A model generated the notes under the pieces. It saw nothing but the letters and a program-made list of their open reading frames with translations, was not told where the DNA came from and did no database searches. 64,000 nucleotides of DNA from an uncultured Candidatus Melainabacteria bacterium (GTDB taxonomy: Bacteria > Cyanobacteriota > Vampirovibrionia > Gastranaerophilales > Gastranaerophilaceae): assembly GCA_949902595.1 (NCBI GenBank), contig CATLDC010000005.1:1-64000 (forward strand), given 5' to 3'. Both the position numbers and the translations under genes were made by a program. Within the stretch, counting starts at the first letter, position 1; the number at the start of each line of letters is the position of its first letter. Shown in pieces: positions 17,722 to 25,886 of the stretch.

Positions 17722-17759
17722 AATCTCCCCCTCTCCTTGAGGAGAGGGCCGGGGTGAGG
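17722..17759. repeat. REP-like palindrome, copy 1 (murC-murB gap)
   Basis: CCCTCTCC-TTGAG-GAGAGGG hairpin followed by CCGGGGTGAGG. Two related copies lie at 53525-53558 and 58500-58534. All three occupy short gaps just before a start codon. This copy fills almost the whole 43-bp gap between murC and murB and supplies purine-rich sequence upstream of murB. Confidence 0.75.
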
Positions 17760-17761
17760 TG

Positions 17762-19114
17762 TCAACCAGCTAACACACTCAACCTTTTCTCTAAATTCTT
17801 TCCTAAAGCAGTAATTGTCCCAGCCCCGAGTCCAATCACAACATTGCCTTTCTTTAGCTCCGGCAAAAGCTTTTCAGCGACTTCTTCCATACTTCCTGAA
17901 ATGTATTCACATCCATCAAGTTCAGAAGCAAACTTTTCACCGCTAATACCGTCAATCGGGTCTTCAGAAGCTGCATAAACATCTGTCACAACAACTCTTC
18001 CGGCACCATCAAAAGAGCCTAAAAACTCACTCCACAATGATTGCAGTCTCGTGTACCTGTGAGGCTGGAACACCGCAACAATGTTTTCTTTGCCAAACTT
18101 TAAAGCTGCTGCGTCAAGTGTAGCCTTAATCTCGGTCGGGTGGTGTGCGTAATCATCATACACCTCAATCCCGTTTAAGTCACAGACCTTCTGGAACCTT
18201 CTTCCCATGCCGGTAAAATCGTAAAAATATTTTTCCAACCCCTTTAGTTCAACTCCGGCTTCATGAAGAGCTGCCGCAACAGCAAGAGAGTTGTACACGT
18301 TGTGAACGCCTGCAAGCTGGATTTTAAGACTCACAAGCAGCTGCTCGTTGTGGTAAACATCAAAAGTTGTACCCTCTTTTGAGTAGTTAATATTCTTTGC
18401 CGTGTAATCCGCTTTCTCAAGTCCAAATGTAATAAAATCACCGTCAAGAAGCTTTATACCCTCGTTATCGTTATTAACAATGACCTTTTTAGCTTGTGAA
18501 ATTGCCATGTTAAAAGTCTTTACCAAATCCGGCATACCGTTTTTGTAAAAATCAATGTGGTCTTCTTCAAGATTATTAACAACAAGGATATCAGGATGGT
18601 ATTTAACAATCGTCCCGTCGCTTTCGTCAAGCTCGGCAATAAAGTGGTTTCCGCCCTTGTGCTGCGCGTTGGTATTGATTTCCGGTATTATACCGCCGTC
18701 AACAAACGAGGGTTCGAATCCCACCCCCTCTAGTATATAAGAAGCAAGTCCGCTCGTTGTTGTCTTACCGTGTGTGCCTGAAAATCCGATAAAGCATTTT
18801 CCGCTCTTTTGTGCGCTTTCAGCTATTTCTGCAAGCAAATCTGAGCGGTGGTAGATACTTAGCTCAAGCTCTTTTGCCCTGACAACTTCCGGGTTATTGT
18901 CTCTTATTGCCGTGCTTTTAATAATTATTGCGTCATCAGGCACATTTTTTGCGTCATGCCCGATATGGATTTCAGCGCCGAGTGCCCGTAATTTATCTAC
19001 GTATTTAGAATCTGCTATATCCGAGCCGGAAACAGTATGTCCGTCTTCAAGCAAGTATTTTGCCAGACCGCTCATCCCTATTCCGCCGATTGCTATAAAA
19101 TGATATCTTCCCAT
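17762..19114 (-). CDS. murC: UDP-N-acetylmuramate--L-alanine ligase
   Basis: Mur ligase adding L-Ala to UDP-MurNAc with ATP. The N-terminal Rossmann part has FIAIGGIGMSGLAKYLL. The central ATP-binding part has GFSGTHGKTTTSG (about residues 109-121), and the family EDHIDFY and DDYAHHPTEIKATL segments follow. At 450 aa it is normal length. The start is set by TTGGAGAGG 3 nt before ATG. It is the first gene of murC-murB-ddl-ftsQ-hemW on the minus strand; the oxoamine synthase/SDR pair lies 46 nt upstream on the same strand. Confidence 0.97.
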   Translation of the reverse strand: MGRYHFIAIGGIGMSGLAKYLLEDGHTVSGSDIADSKYVDKLRALGAEIHIGHDAKNVPDDAIIIKSTAIRDNNPEVVRAKELELSIYHRSDLLAEIAESAQKSGKCFIGFSGTHGKTTTSGLASYILEGVGFEPSFVDGGIIPEINTNAQHKGGNHFIAELDESDGTIVKYHPDILVVNNLEEDHIDFYKNGMPDLVKTFNMAISQAKKVIVNNDNEGIKLLDGDFITFGLEKADYTAKNINYSKEGTTFDVYHNEQLLVSLKIQLAGVHNVYNSLAVAAALHEAGVELKGLEKYFYDFTGMGRRFQKVCDLNGIEVYDDYAHHPTEIKATLDAAALKFGKENIVAVFQPHRYTRLQSLWSEFLGSFDGAGRVVVTDVYAASEDPIDGISGEKFASELDGCEYISGSMEEVAEKLLPELKKGNVVIGLGAGTITALGKNLEKRLSVLAG

Positions 19115-19160
19115 AACCTCTCCAATTCTTGAGATTATTATATTATAAAGGAAAGGCTAT

Positions 19161-20099
19161 TTACAAGTGGGCTAAACGATTTAATGCTGATAACATTTTC
19201 TCAGAAGAAAAATCCAGATTCGAGCTTACATGGTGTACTGCATAAAAGGTCGGGTCAAACAAAGGCTGTTTGAGCTTCAACGCATTAGACAAAACTGTTG
19301 AAACAAGCCCTATTAATTTCCCCACCCAGAGCGGTAAATACAGGTTTTTGTATTTCTTTTCAGGAAAATACCTTCTTGCAACCTTTCTATAATACTCATC
19401 AATCGTAGTTTTTTCAGGGTCAATAATAGTGATTGCCTGATTATCAAACTCATTACACCCGCTCACAGCCACAATTGTAAGCGCAACATTTTTGACATTG
19501 GCAAGCGGCCAGCGGTTTTTGCCCTTCCATTTGCCGAAATGCACTATAAACGGCGAAGTCTTAAGAAAATCCACCACCCGTTTTTCAAGTGTCTTGTCTC
19601 CCTCACCCCAAACAGCAGCAGGCCGGATAATAACATAGCGCTCAGCGTTTTCCCGAAGCCAGTTCTCTGACAGAATCTTGTATTTGGGATAAGGATTTTT
19701 AGGATACTCAACCAGCGGCGTATTCTCATCCGCGTTTACAAAATCCTTTATTCCGTAGACATCGCTTGATGATACATAAACAAATTTCTCTTTAGGGAGT
19801 CTGGACAGGTGTTTTATTGGCTCGAAATTAATTTTCCGAAACATTTCATCTGCTCCGATATCAGAAGCAATCCCCGCAACATGGGCAACAACATCAACGA
19901 CTAGCCCGTTAAAGCAAGTTTCATCAGTGACATCGTTATAAATTATTTCTACGTTGTCCAAGTTTACTAGCTCATCCGGAATGTTTTTGTGCACAAGAGC
20001 ATAGACTTTCCAGCCATGTTCTACGTAAGCCTTTACAACATTCAGTCCGATGAACCCTGCTGCGCCTGTTACAAGCACAGTTTTACTTGATGATTCCAT
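19161..20099 (-). CDS. NAD-dependent epimerase/dehydratase-family SDR
   Basis: Extended short-chain dehydrogenase. It shows TVLVTGAAGFIGLNVVKAY (NAD(P)-binding GxxGxxG), DVTDE, YVSSSDVYG with the catalytic Ser and the YPKYKILSE block with Tyr/Lys. The start at 20099 (ATG, with AAGGA 3 nt before) is preferred over an upstream in-frame TTG. It overlaps the last codons of the alpha-oxoamine synthase gene, so the two are made together. In bacterial sphingolipid loci an SDR of this superfamily (CerR) reduces the keto group formed by serine palmitoyltransferase. The pairing suggests, but does not prove, such a role; a sugar-nucleotide epimerase is the alternative. Confidence 0.7.
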   Translation of the reverse strand: MESSSKTVLVTGAAGFIGLNVVKAYVEHGWKVYALVHKNIPDELVNLDNVEIIYNDVTDETCFNGLVVDVVAHVAGIASDIGADEMFRKINFEPIKHLSRLPKEKFVYVSSSDVYGIKDFVNADENTPLVEYPKNPYPKYKILSENWLRENAERYVIIRPAAVWGEGDKTLEKRVVDFLKTSPFIVHFGKWKGKNRWPLANVKNVALTIVAVSGCNEFDNQAITIIDPEKTTIDEYYRKVARRYFPEKKYKNLYLPLWVGKLIGLVSTVLSNALKLKQPLFDPTFYAVHHVSSNLDFSSEKMLSALNRLAHL

Positions 20100-21357
20100 A
20101 TTCCTTACCAAGTTCGGAAATTATTGCCACGGCTCTATCAATCTGGTCAAAAGTCAGGTCTTTCATTGTGCAGAGTCTCAGGCGGCATTCTTTTCTTCTT
20201 ACTGCCGGATAAGTAACAATATTTACGTAAACCCCTCTTCTTCTTAGTTTTTCATAAATCTCAAAGAGAACAGGCTCGCTGTAAATCATAACCGGCACAA
20301 CAGCTGACTGTGAATGCCCGATATCAAACCCTTGTTCTGAGAGTTTTTGTTTCAGATACTCTGTGTTTTCCCATAGCTGTTTGCGCCCTGCATTATCAGT
20401 TTCAAGGAGTTTAAACACCTCGTTCAGTCCGCCTGCAACAGAAGCCGGAAGTGCTGTTGAGAAGAAATAGCTTCTTGCATAAAGTCTCAAATACTGGATA
20501 ACTTTCTTAGAAGCAGCGCAGTATCCGCCCAAACCGCCCGGGCCTTTGCTTAGCATACCGACATGCAAATCAATCTTATCCATAACCCCGAAGTGTTCAG
20601 CCGTACCTCTTCCGGTTGGGCCTACAATTCCGACTCCGTGGGCATCATCAACCATAATTCTGCAATTATATTTTTCTGCAAGTTCAACAATCTTATCAAG
20701 AGGCGCCATATCACCGTCCATTGAGAACACGCCGTCTGTGATTATCAGTCTGCCGGTCTTTTCTTCCGGAAGGCGTGAAAGTATGCGCTCAAGACCTTTC
20801 ATATCTCTGTGCGGATAAACCTTTATTTCCGCGCCGGATAAAACGCAGCCGTCGAAGATTGAAGCATGGTTTGCTGCGTCGTTTATAATCACATCGTTTT
20901 TGCCGCAAATAGAGGAAACAATCCCCACGTTAGCCCCGTAGCCGCTCGGAAACACAATGGAATCCTCTGCGCCGTAGAAATTAGCAATCCTGCCTTCAAG
21001 CTCTTTGTGGATATCTGTAATCCCTGCGTAATTAGAAACAGCGCCCATCCCGTATCCAAACTGTTCAAGCGCTTTTCTCGCGCCTTCCATGACCTGCGGG
21101 TGGGTTGAGAGATTCAGGTAAGAATTTGAACCCAGCATAATAACATGGTGAATTTGCCCGTCCTTTTCCCTGATATCGGATTCCGGCTGAACCTTGTTCA
21201 TTGTTACCATACCCAGAGCCTCGTTGCCTGTCATAATTCCGCTCGAAAGGACTTCATCCAGTCTCACGGTTTTATCAAGAAGGTCTTCGCCTTCGAGGGT
21301 GTCAACAAAGTTCTCAAACTTTAGATTCATGTATTCTTGTTTTTCAATCTCTAGCAC
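20083..21357 (-). CDS. Alpha-oxoamine synthase (BioF/KBL/Spt family)
   Basis: PLP enzyme that condenses an acyl-CoA or acyl-ACP with an amino acid. Family blocks visible are MLGSNSYLNL, the glycine-rich FGYGMGAVSNYAG, HASIFDGC, GVFSMDGDMAPL, VDDAHGVGIVGPTGRG and the PLP-lysine region MLSKGPGGLGGY. The lysine is followed by GPGG rather than the usual KAFGG or KSLAS, so substrate cannot be assigned between 7-keto-8-aminopelargonate synthase, KBL and serine palmitoyltransferase. The start is taken at GTG 21357, 6 nt after GGAGAG and downstream of a TATACT -10; longer starts would precede the promoter. No other biotin genes are nearby. It is coupled to an SDR gene downstream. Confidence 0.8.
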   Translation of the reverse strand: MLEIEKQEYMNLKFENFVDTLEGEDLLDKTVRLDEVLSSGIMTGNEALGMVTMNKVQPESDIREKDGQIHHVIMLGSNSYLNLSTHPQVMEGARKALEQFGYGMGAVSNYAGITDIHKELEGRIANFYGAEDSIVFPSGYGANVGIVSSICGKNDVIINDAANHASIFDGCVLSGAEIKVYPHRDMKGLERILSRLPEEKTGRLIITDGVFSMDGDMAPLDKIVELAEKYNCRIMVDDAHGVGIVGPTGRGTAEHFGVMDKIDLHVGMLSKGPGGLGGYCAASKKVIQYLRLYARSYFFSTALPASVAGGLNEVFKLLETDNAGRKQLWENTEYLKQKLSEQGFDIGHSQSAVVPVMIYSEPVLFEIYEKLRRRGVYVNIVTYPAVRRKECRLRLCTMKDLTFDQIDRAVAIISELGKEYGIIK

Positions 21358-21500
21358 AATAATCTCTCCGTAGTATAATTTCCTCACCTTATATATTAAT
21401 ATAAGAGTATTCGTTTTTCAGGTTTGTTACAGGAAATTGTTACAAAAAAGATATGTGCGGTCTATAGCTGGTAGGGTAATATTCGAGAACAAAAAAAATC

Positions 21501-21573
21501 TGCGCTTGGCGCGATTCGAACGCGCGACCTATCCCTTAAAAGGGGAGTGCTCTACCTGCTGAGCTACAAGCGC
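21501..21573 (-). tRNA. tRNA-Lys (anticodon TTT)
   Basis: On the minus strand a complete 73-nt cloverleaf is visible: acceptor GCGCTTG/CAAGCGC, D-arm GCTC...GAGC, anticodon loop CTTTTAA with TTT, and T-arm GCGCG-TTCGAAT-CGCGC, discriminator A. CCA is not encoded. The outermost anticodon-stem pair (27-43) is a C-T mismatch. A T-run follows at the 3' side, which could end transcription. Confidence 0.95.
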
Positions 21574-21627
21574 AAATTTATTAACTAAATTTGTAAATTA
21601 TTTATTTTTCAATAAACCTTTATACTT

Positions 21628-21651
21628 CGGCTGTGGTCTCTAACCACAAGA
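21628..21651 (-). other. Small hairpin between TOPRIM gene and tRNA-Lys
   Basis: On the minus strand TGTGGT-TAGAG-ACCACA forms a compact stem-loop just past the TOPRIM gene stop. It lacks a T-run, so it may protect an mRNA end or mark tRNA-precursor processing rather than terminate. The function is unknown. Confidence 0.35.
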
Positions 21652-21660
21652 AATATAATA

Positions 21661-22653
21661 TCAGGAACAAATTTTACTGTCAAGCGTATTGTTGCTTCCT
21701 GCTATCTCCCTTATTATATCGAGGATTTCAGCTGAAATATCCGAATCGTCAAAGATATTTTCTCTAACAAGCTTTGCAAACTCTGCCTTCTTAAATTCAT
21801 GCAGCCCTTTGGTCTTGAAAATATTCTCAAGATTCTTTGCCTCCGGAGTGTTCTCCTCCAAATCGTCCTCTGTTATTGTAAGAAAATTCTCAAAATGCGA
21901 ATTGACCGTCTTTACAATTAATGACTTCGGAAGCAAATCCTCAAACTCACCGCAAGACACAAGATGTATGCAATCATTAACTCGCAGGCGCGGAGTTATC
22001 TGGCTGATATTTTCCTCTGCATCCTTGTCCAGAAGCAGAAATATCGGAAGATTTAGCTCCTCGGAAAGTTTGTAATACATCTTTACAACCTGATTCTTAC
22101 CGCCTGCCGGAATAATCTGAATCCCGTTTTTGTAAAAATCATACCCGAGAAACTTGGAAAACGCCGGAAGCAAAATCTCCTCCGTAATCCCCTCCACCAG
22201 CAAAACCTTCTCAATCGGGAATTTCAAGCAGTGTTCCTCACGCATTGAAACCAGATTGCCATCTTCTGCAAGTGATTTGAGCCACCTTAAATTAATAACG
22301 CTTTCATTATTAATATATTTAAGCGCAGATTCATAATCTATATTATTATTTAAAAGCTCCTGTGTAGAATCGTCATTATTATATATAGTATTCTCATAAT
22401 CTCTCAGCTTTATATTAATAATATTACTTGAGCTGTGTTCCTCGAGAGAACCATTAAAAATTTCTTCAGCGAGGTTTCGGATTTGAGCAAACTCCATTTT
22501 TTCTAAATCTGCTTTCCTCAATTTTGGCTCAATTAAATTAGATATAATAATATCAGAAAAAACTCTTAAATATTTTTCTCTTGTATTCTTAAACCTCGTT
22601 AGCCGGTCTAGTGATATAACAATTTGTTCCTGAGTTAATTTTTTATACTTCAT
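21661..22653 (-). CDS. OLD-type TOPRIM protein without ATPase domain
   Basis: The C-terminal half is a TOPRIM domain of the OLD-nuclease kind: LLVEGITEEILLPAF carries the first acidic residue, and FLLLDKDAEENI and a GEFEDLLP segment follow. In OLD proteins this domain follows an ABC-type ATPase; here the roughly 160 N-terminal residues are charged and helical with no Walker motif, so the protein is TOPRIM-only or a remnant. The start at 22653 is chosen because TATAAA lies 9 nt before this ATG, whereas the longest frame would start upstream of the promoter inside a repeated motif. It could be a free-standing nuclease or a partner of a separate ATPase. Confidence 0.6.
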   Translation of the reverse strand: MKYKKLTQEQIVISLDRLTRFKNTREKYLRVFSDIIISNLIEPKLRKADLEKMEFAQIRNLAEEIFNGSLEEHSSSNIINIKLRDYENTIYNNDDSTQELLNNNIDYESALKYINNESVINLRWLKSLAEDGNLVSMREEHCLKFPIEKVLLVEGITEEILLPAFSKFLGYDFYKNGIQIIPAGGKNQVVKMYYKLSEELNLPIFLLLDKDAEENISQITPRLRVNDCIHLVSCGEFEDLLPKSLIVKTVNSHFENFLTITEDDLEENTPEAKNLENIFKTKGLHEFKKAEFAKLVRENIFDDSDISAEILDIIREIAGSNNTLDSKICS

Positions 22654-22694
22654 CAAAATAATTTTATAATCCTTAAGAAAATTTTTCAAATTCG

Positions 22695-22714
22695 TTTGTA
22701 AAGATTTGTAACAA
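22695..22714 (+). repeat. 20-bp intergenic element, copy A
   Basis: TTTGTAAAGATTTGTAACAA, identical at 30874-30893; a 12-bp core (AAGATTTGTAAC) recurs inverted at 46628-46639. It lies between the divergent TOPRIM gene and the 264-aa gene. TTGTAA is used as a -35-like box elsewhere in this window, so it may be promoter sequence or a regulator site. Confidence 0.5.
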
Positions 22715-22746
22715 AAAACTTTAACATGTGAAATTTTGGGCAAGAA

Positions 22747-22764
22747 ATATACTTTATATATATA
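22747..22764 (+). promoter_or_regulatory. 18-bp upstream element shared with the gene at 46705
   Basis: ATATACTTTATATATATA occurs identically here and at 46666-46683, in each case 20-35 nt before the start of a lineage-specific gene. It includes a TATACT that could be a -10 box. A 10-bp part recurs before the 58-aa gene at 48437. Confidence 0.5.
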
Positions 22765-22798
22765 CGAGTATAAAAAACAACACGGAGACTAGACACAA

Positions 22799-23593
22799 AT
22801 GGCATTCTTAATGTTATTACATGAAAAAATGAGGCTTCAACGCAAAGTCAACAAACTGACTTTACGCGAATTGAAGTTGTCTAGTCGAAAAGAAAGAATT
22901 ACCAAGCACATTTCTCGAGTACAGAAAATGTATTCTAGTAAACTGTCAATGTTGGACAAACAAGCACAAATGCTTACCAACCAGTTCAAAAATAGCATTA
23001 TGAATCAAGCTGGACTTGGAGCACAAAACCAGATGTTCAATCCTATGAACGGTGGTTATGGTATCACAAGTTTTGTTGCTAATCAAATTGGAAACTTTTT
23101 GGCAACTGGTGTACCAGTAGGTGATAAAGATGGTAACGGAAAACCTTCAATGATAAAATTCAGCCAGGACGATTATAATATGCTTATGAATGAATACTGC
23201 TCTGGTACATTAAAAGCATATACAGACGAAAATGGTAATGTACAAAAAGGTAAATACGGTGCTAACGGCGATATTGATGAACAAAAATATAAAGCTTTCA
23301 TGATGTCATTACAACAGGCACAAAATAACCAATCACAAGCACAAATGATGATTCAACAAATGTCTTCACAATACGAATCAAATATTTCAGTTTGGGTAGA
23401 AGCTCAAAAAGCACAGCTAGAATTAGCTCAAGACGAAGCACTTTTACCACTCGAAGAAGAAGAAACAGATATGGATTTGGAAAAAGAATCTTGCGAAGCA
23501 CAACTTGCAGATGCAAAGGCAAGACTCGAAAGCATCAAGCAAGCTTGCAGCGAAGGAATCAAAGATTCAGCACCAACATTCGGTCTAGGTTAA
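22799..23593 (+). CDS. Lineage-specific coiled-coil protein (264 aa)
   Basis: No named family was recognised. The N-terminal 60 residues are a highly basic amphipathic helix (KMRLQRKVNKLTLRELKLSS). The middle is Gly/Asn/Gln-rich, and residues about 175-255 form an acidic then charged coiled coil ending LESIKQACSEGIKDSAPTFGLG. The layout of helical ends around a variable centre, and the TFG ending, match the 385-aa protein at 3365-4522. This suggests both are filament- or axial-type substrates of the same export route (inference). GGAG lies about 12 nt before the ATG. It has its own terminator at 23620. Confidence 0.6.
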   Translation: MAFLMLLHEKMRLQRKVNKLTLRELKLSSRKERITKHISRVQKMYSSKLSMLDKQAQMLTNQFKNSIMNQAGLGAQNQMFNPMNGGYGITSFVANQIGNFLATGVPVGDKDGNGKPSMIKFSQDDYNMLMNEYCSGTLKAYTDENGNVQKGKYGANGDIDEQKYKAFMMSLQQAQNNQSQAQMMIQQMSSQYESNISVWVEAQKAQLELAQDEALLPLEEEETDMDLEKESCEAQLADAKARLESIKQACSEGIKDSAPTFGLG

Positions 23594-23619
23594 TCAGAAT
23601 AATTATTATAATTGAATTT

Positions 23620-23645
23620 ACCCGCTCTAATGAGCGGGTTTTTTA
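23620..23645 (+). terminator. Terminator of the 264-aa coiled-coil gene
   Basis: ACCCGCTC-TAAT-GAGCGGGT followed by TTTTTT, 27 nt after the stop codon. Confidence 0.92.
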
Positions 23646-23685
23646 TTACCTAAATGTGCGATTGTTAACTTTTGTAAATATAAAT

Positions 23686-23713
23686 TTGTAAGCTGAAATT
23701 CAGCGTGTATAAT
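23686..23713 (+). promoter_or_regulatory. Promoter of the 639-aa gene
   Basis: TTGTAA (23686-23691), a 16-bp spacer and TATAAT (23708-23713). The predicted start near 23720 leaves about 160 nt of untranslated leader, long for this genome. Confidence 0.6.
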
Positions 23714-23719
23714 AGTTCT

Positions 23720-23880
23720 AGCGATTGCTGCAAAATTTATTAGCAAAAACATGCCAGTCAGCTAGCAATTTTTATTTCTTTTGTGTGTTTATAGATATAT
23801 AGACGGAAAAGATGTAAAAATCTATGGGATTAAAATAAAGAAAACAAATAGTAAGTTGTAAAATATAGGAGTAATCAGTT
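23720..23880 (+). other. Structured 5' leader of the 639-aa gene
   Basis: An outer pairing CTAGC/GCTAG encloses an inner hairpin TTGCT/AGCAA and is followed by CAATTTTT, which looks like a weak terminator. A/U-rich sequence then leads to TAGGAG before the start codon. No known riboswitch was recognised. Confidence 0.35.
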
Positions 23881-25800
23881 ATGACAGATGAATTATCAAT
23901 TCAACCACAAGTTCAACAGAAAAGCAATGCATTGCCTTATGCATTAGGCGGAGCAGTTGTTGGTGCAGCAGGTGGATACTTTACACCAATGGTACAGAAA
24001 AAGTACTCTTCTTATGAAGAAATTCTTAAAGAATCAGAAGATACTTTCAAAAAACAGATTGAAAAAGGCGGAGACAACAAAACTGCGTGGGAAACAGCAA
24101 AAACACATGCAGAAAAACTTAACAATGCAGAAGCAGAATACAACAAACTTGTAGAACAAGTTAAAACAGAAGGCGCTTCTGTAGAAAAATCATTACCGGC
24201 TGATAATGCAGCTGCTAAAAAATTAGAAGCTGCCAAAAAGGCTTATGATGCTGAAATGACTAAGCTAGTTGATGCTGAAACAAGAAAATTAGGAACGGGT
24301 TCTGCAACAGCAGAGATTGCAGCAAAGGATATAAAACCTTTTAGCAAAATTACAACAGAACAATTGCCTACTGAATATGCTTTTGGTAAACAAAAAGGCA
24401 AAAAAATTCCAGGTGCCCAGGTTGAAAGCCTCTATAATTCTTTGACAGGAAATTTAGTTGCAGCAGAAAATGCTTTAGATGTAAATCTTAATAATGGTCT
24501 AAGAAAACAAAAAGCAGGTTATACTATCAACATTGCAAGCTCTTTTAACTCTGCCATTGCTGACACTGCAAAAATGTCAGATGACAAAATCGTAGACTAT
24601 TTTAATAATAAAACAACTTGGAGTATTCTAGGCGGAACAAAACCAACACCGCAATACGCAAGAGCACTTAATATTGCAAAATCATACTATCCTGATTTTA
24701 CAACATTAACAAATGAACAATTTATGGCTCTCGGAACAGAATTAAAACCAGGAGAAAAAACTCCAAAAGGAATGACCACTAAAACTATCACGGTCAAAGA
24801 TCCTGTTACAAAAAGATTAGTAACTAAGAATATCTACTTTGATCCTGCAGCTTATGATAGTCTAAAAGAGGCTGAAATCAAACGTATTGCAGATTTAAGA
24901 ACAACTGCAGCAGATCAAATCTTTGCTGAAACACAGAAAGCTGTAAGCATTAAGAAACAGATAACAGACTTTGCTAACAACTTTGAAAAAACAATAGCTA
25001 GAGATTTGGCTGACGGAACAGGCTTGTATAATGCTTCTGCAGATAGCCTGAATGTGACACAAATTATCGCAGAAGGCAAAGGTGGCGTAACATATGGTAC
25101 AGGTTCAAAAGCAGTAAAAGGCTACGCAGCTGATATTCAAAACCTTATGAAGGCTAAAAATGCAGGAGCAACAAAATTACCAGCTGGATTAAACGGAAAC
25201 TATGCCGGTGCTACTATTGATGAAGCCATAAAACAAGCTCAAGCAAGAAATAGTGTATTCAAAAGCTATAACAAACAATATGAAGCTTTAGTAAAACAAT
25301 TTGACGAATGCCTAAAAAATAACCCAATTATTCAGGAATTTGATGCAAAAATTGTTGATGCGATGAACAAAGACAAGGCTCTTACAAAGGCTAGACAACA
25401 ATTAGCAGAACAATTCCCTGGCATATTCACTGCAAAACCTACAATGGCTGCAGAAGAAATCACAGCTAAAGCTAAAGAGGCTGCTAATAAGGCAATTGAA
25501 GGCAAAGATGTTGCAAAAGCTCTTGAAACAGCGAAAAAAGAAGCTGCTACAGCGGCTAAAGACTTAGGTGTTAAAGCTGAATTAACAGGTGAAGAACTTA
25601 CTAAGGCTCTTAAAGAAAAAGGCTTAGGCACTCTTGAAGAATACAAGAGCAAGCTGAAAGAAGAAGCTAAAAAAGCTATCGGAGAAGACTTAAGCAAGTT
25701 CAAGACTCCTAACAAATGGGCTAACGCAGCAATCGGTGCAGCAGTGCTTGCAGCAGCAGGCTTGGGTATCGCAGCAGCTACTTCAAAGAAAAATGCTTAA
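23881..25800 (+). CDS. Lineage-specific helical protein with hydrophobic ends
   Basis: Not recognised. A 639-aa Ala/Lys-rich protein. Near the N-terminus is a glycine-zipper-like hydrophobic segment (LPYALGGAVVGAAGGYF, residues about 18-34), and at the C-terminus a second one (WANAAIGAAVLAAAGLGIAAA). Between them are long charged alpha-helices, with LEA-like AKEAANKAIEGKD repeats from residue 530. It has no cleavable signal. Two hydrophobic ends flanking helices recall membrane-inserting secreted proteins, but nothing proves this. The 152-aa protein at 60414 has a similar single glycine-rich segment and charged tail. AGGAG precedes the ATG, and a strong terminator follows. Confidence 0.6.
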   Translation: MTDELSIQPQVQQKSNALPYALGGAVVGAAGGYFTPMVQKKYSSYEEILKESEDTFKKQIEKGGDNKTAWETAKTHAEKLNNAEAEYNKLVEQVKTEGASVEKSLPADNAAAKKLEAAKKAYDAEMTKLVDAETRKLGTGSATAEIAAKDIKPFSKITTEQLPTEYAFGKQKGKKIPGAQVESLYNSLTGNLVAAENALDVNLNNGLRKQKAGYTINIASSFNSAIADTAKMSDDKIVDYFNNKTTWSILGGTKPTPQYARALNIAKSYYPDFTTLTNEQFMALGTELKPGEKTPKGMTTKTITVKDPVTKRLVTKNIYFDPAAYDSLKEAEIKRIADLRTTAADQIFAETQKAVSIKKQITDFANNFEKTIARDLADGTGLYNASADSLNVTQIIAEGKGGVTYGTGSKAVKGYAADIQNLMKAKNAGATKLPAGLNGNYAGATIDEAIKQAQARNSVFKSYNKQYEALVKQFDECLKNNPIIQEFDAKIVDAMNKDKALTKARQQLAEQFPGIFTAKPTMAAEEITAKAKEAANKAIEGKDVAKALETAKKEAATAAKDLGVKAELTGEELTKALKEKGLGTLEEYKSKLKEEAKKAIGEDLSKFKTPNKWANAAIGAAVLAAAGLGIAAATSKKNA

Positions 25801-25842
25801 TCACAAGCAATTATCGTAACAATTAAACTATATTTTACAAAC

Positions 25843-25876
25843 AAAAAAGAGGCGGTTGAAATCAACCGCCTCTTTT
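25843..25876. terminator. Bidirectional terminator between the 639-aa gene and fabZ
   Basis: A 15-bp stem AAAAGAGGCGGTTGA and its complement around a 2-nt centre, with flanking A and T runs. It serves both convergent units. Confidence 0.9.
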
Positions 25877-25886
25877 AATAGATGAA

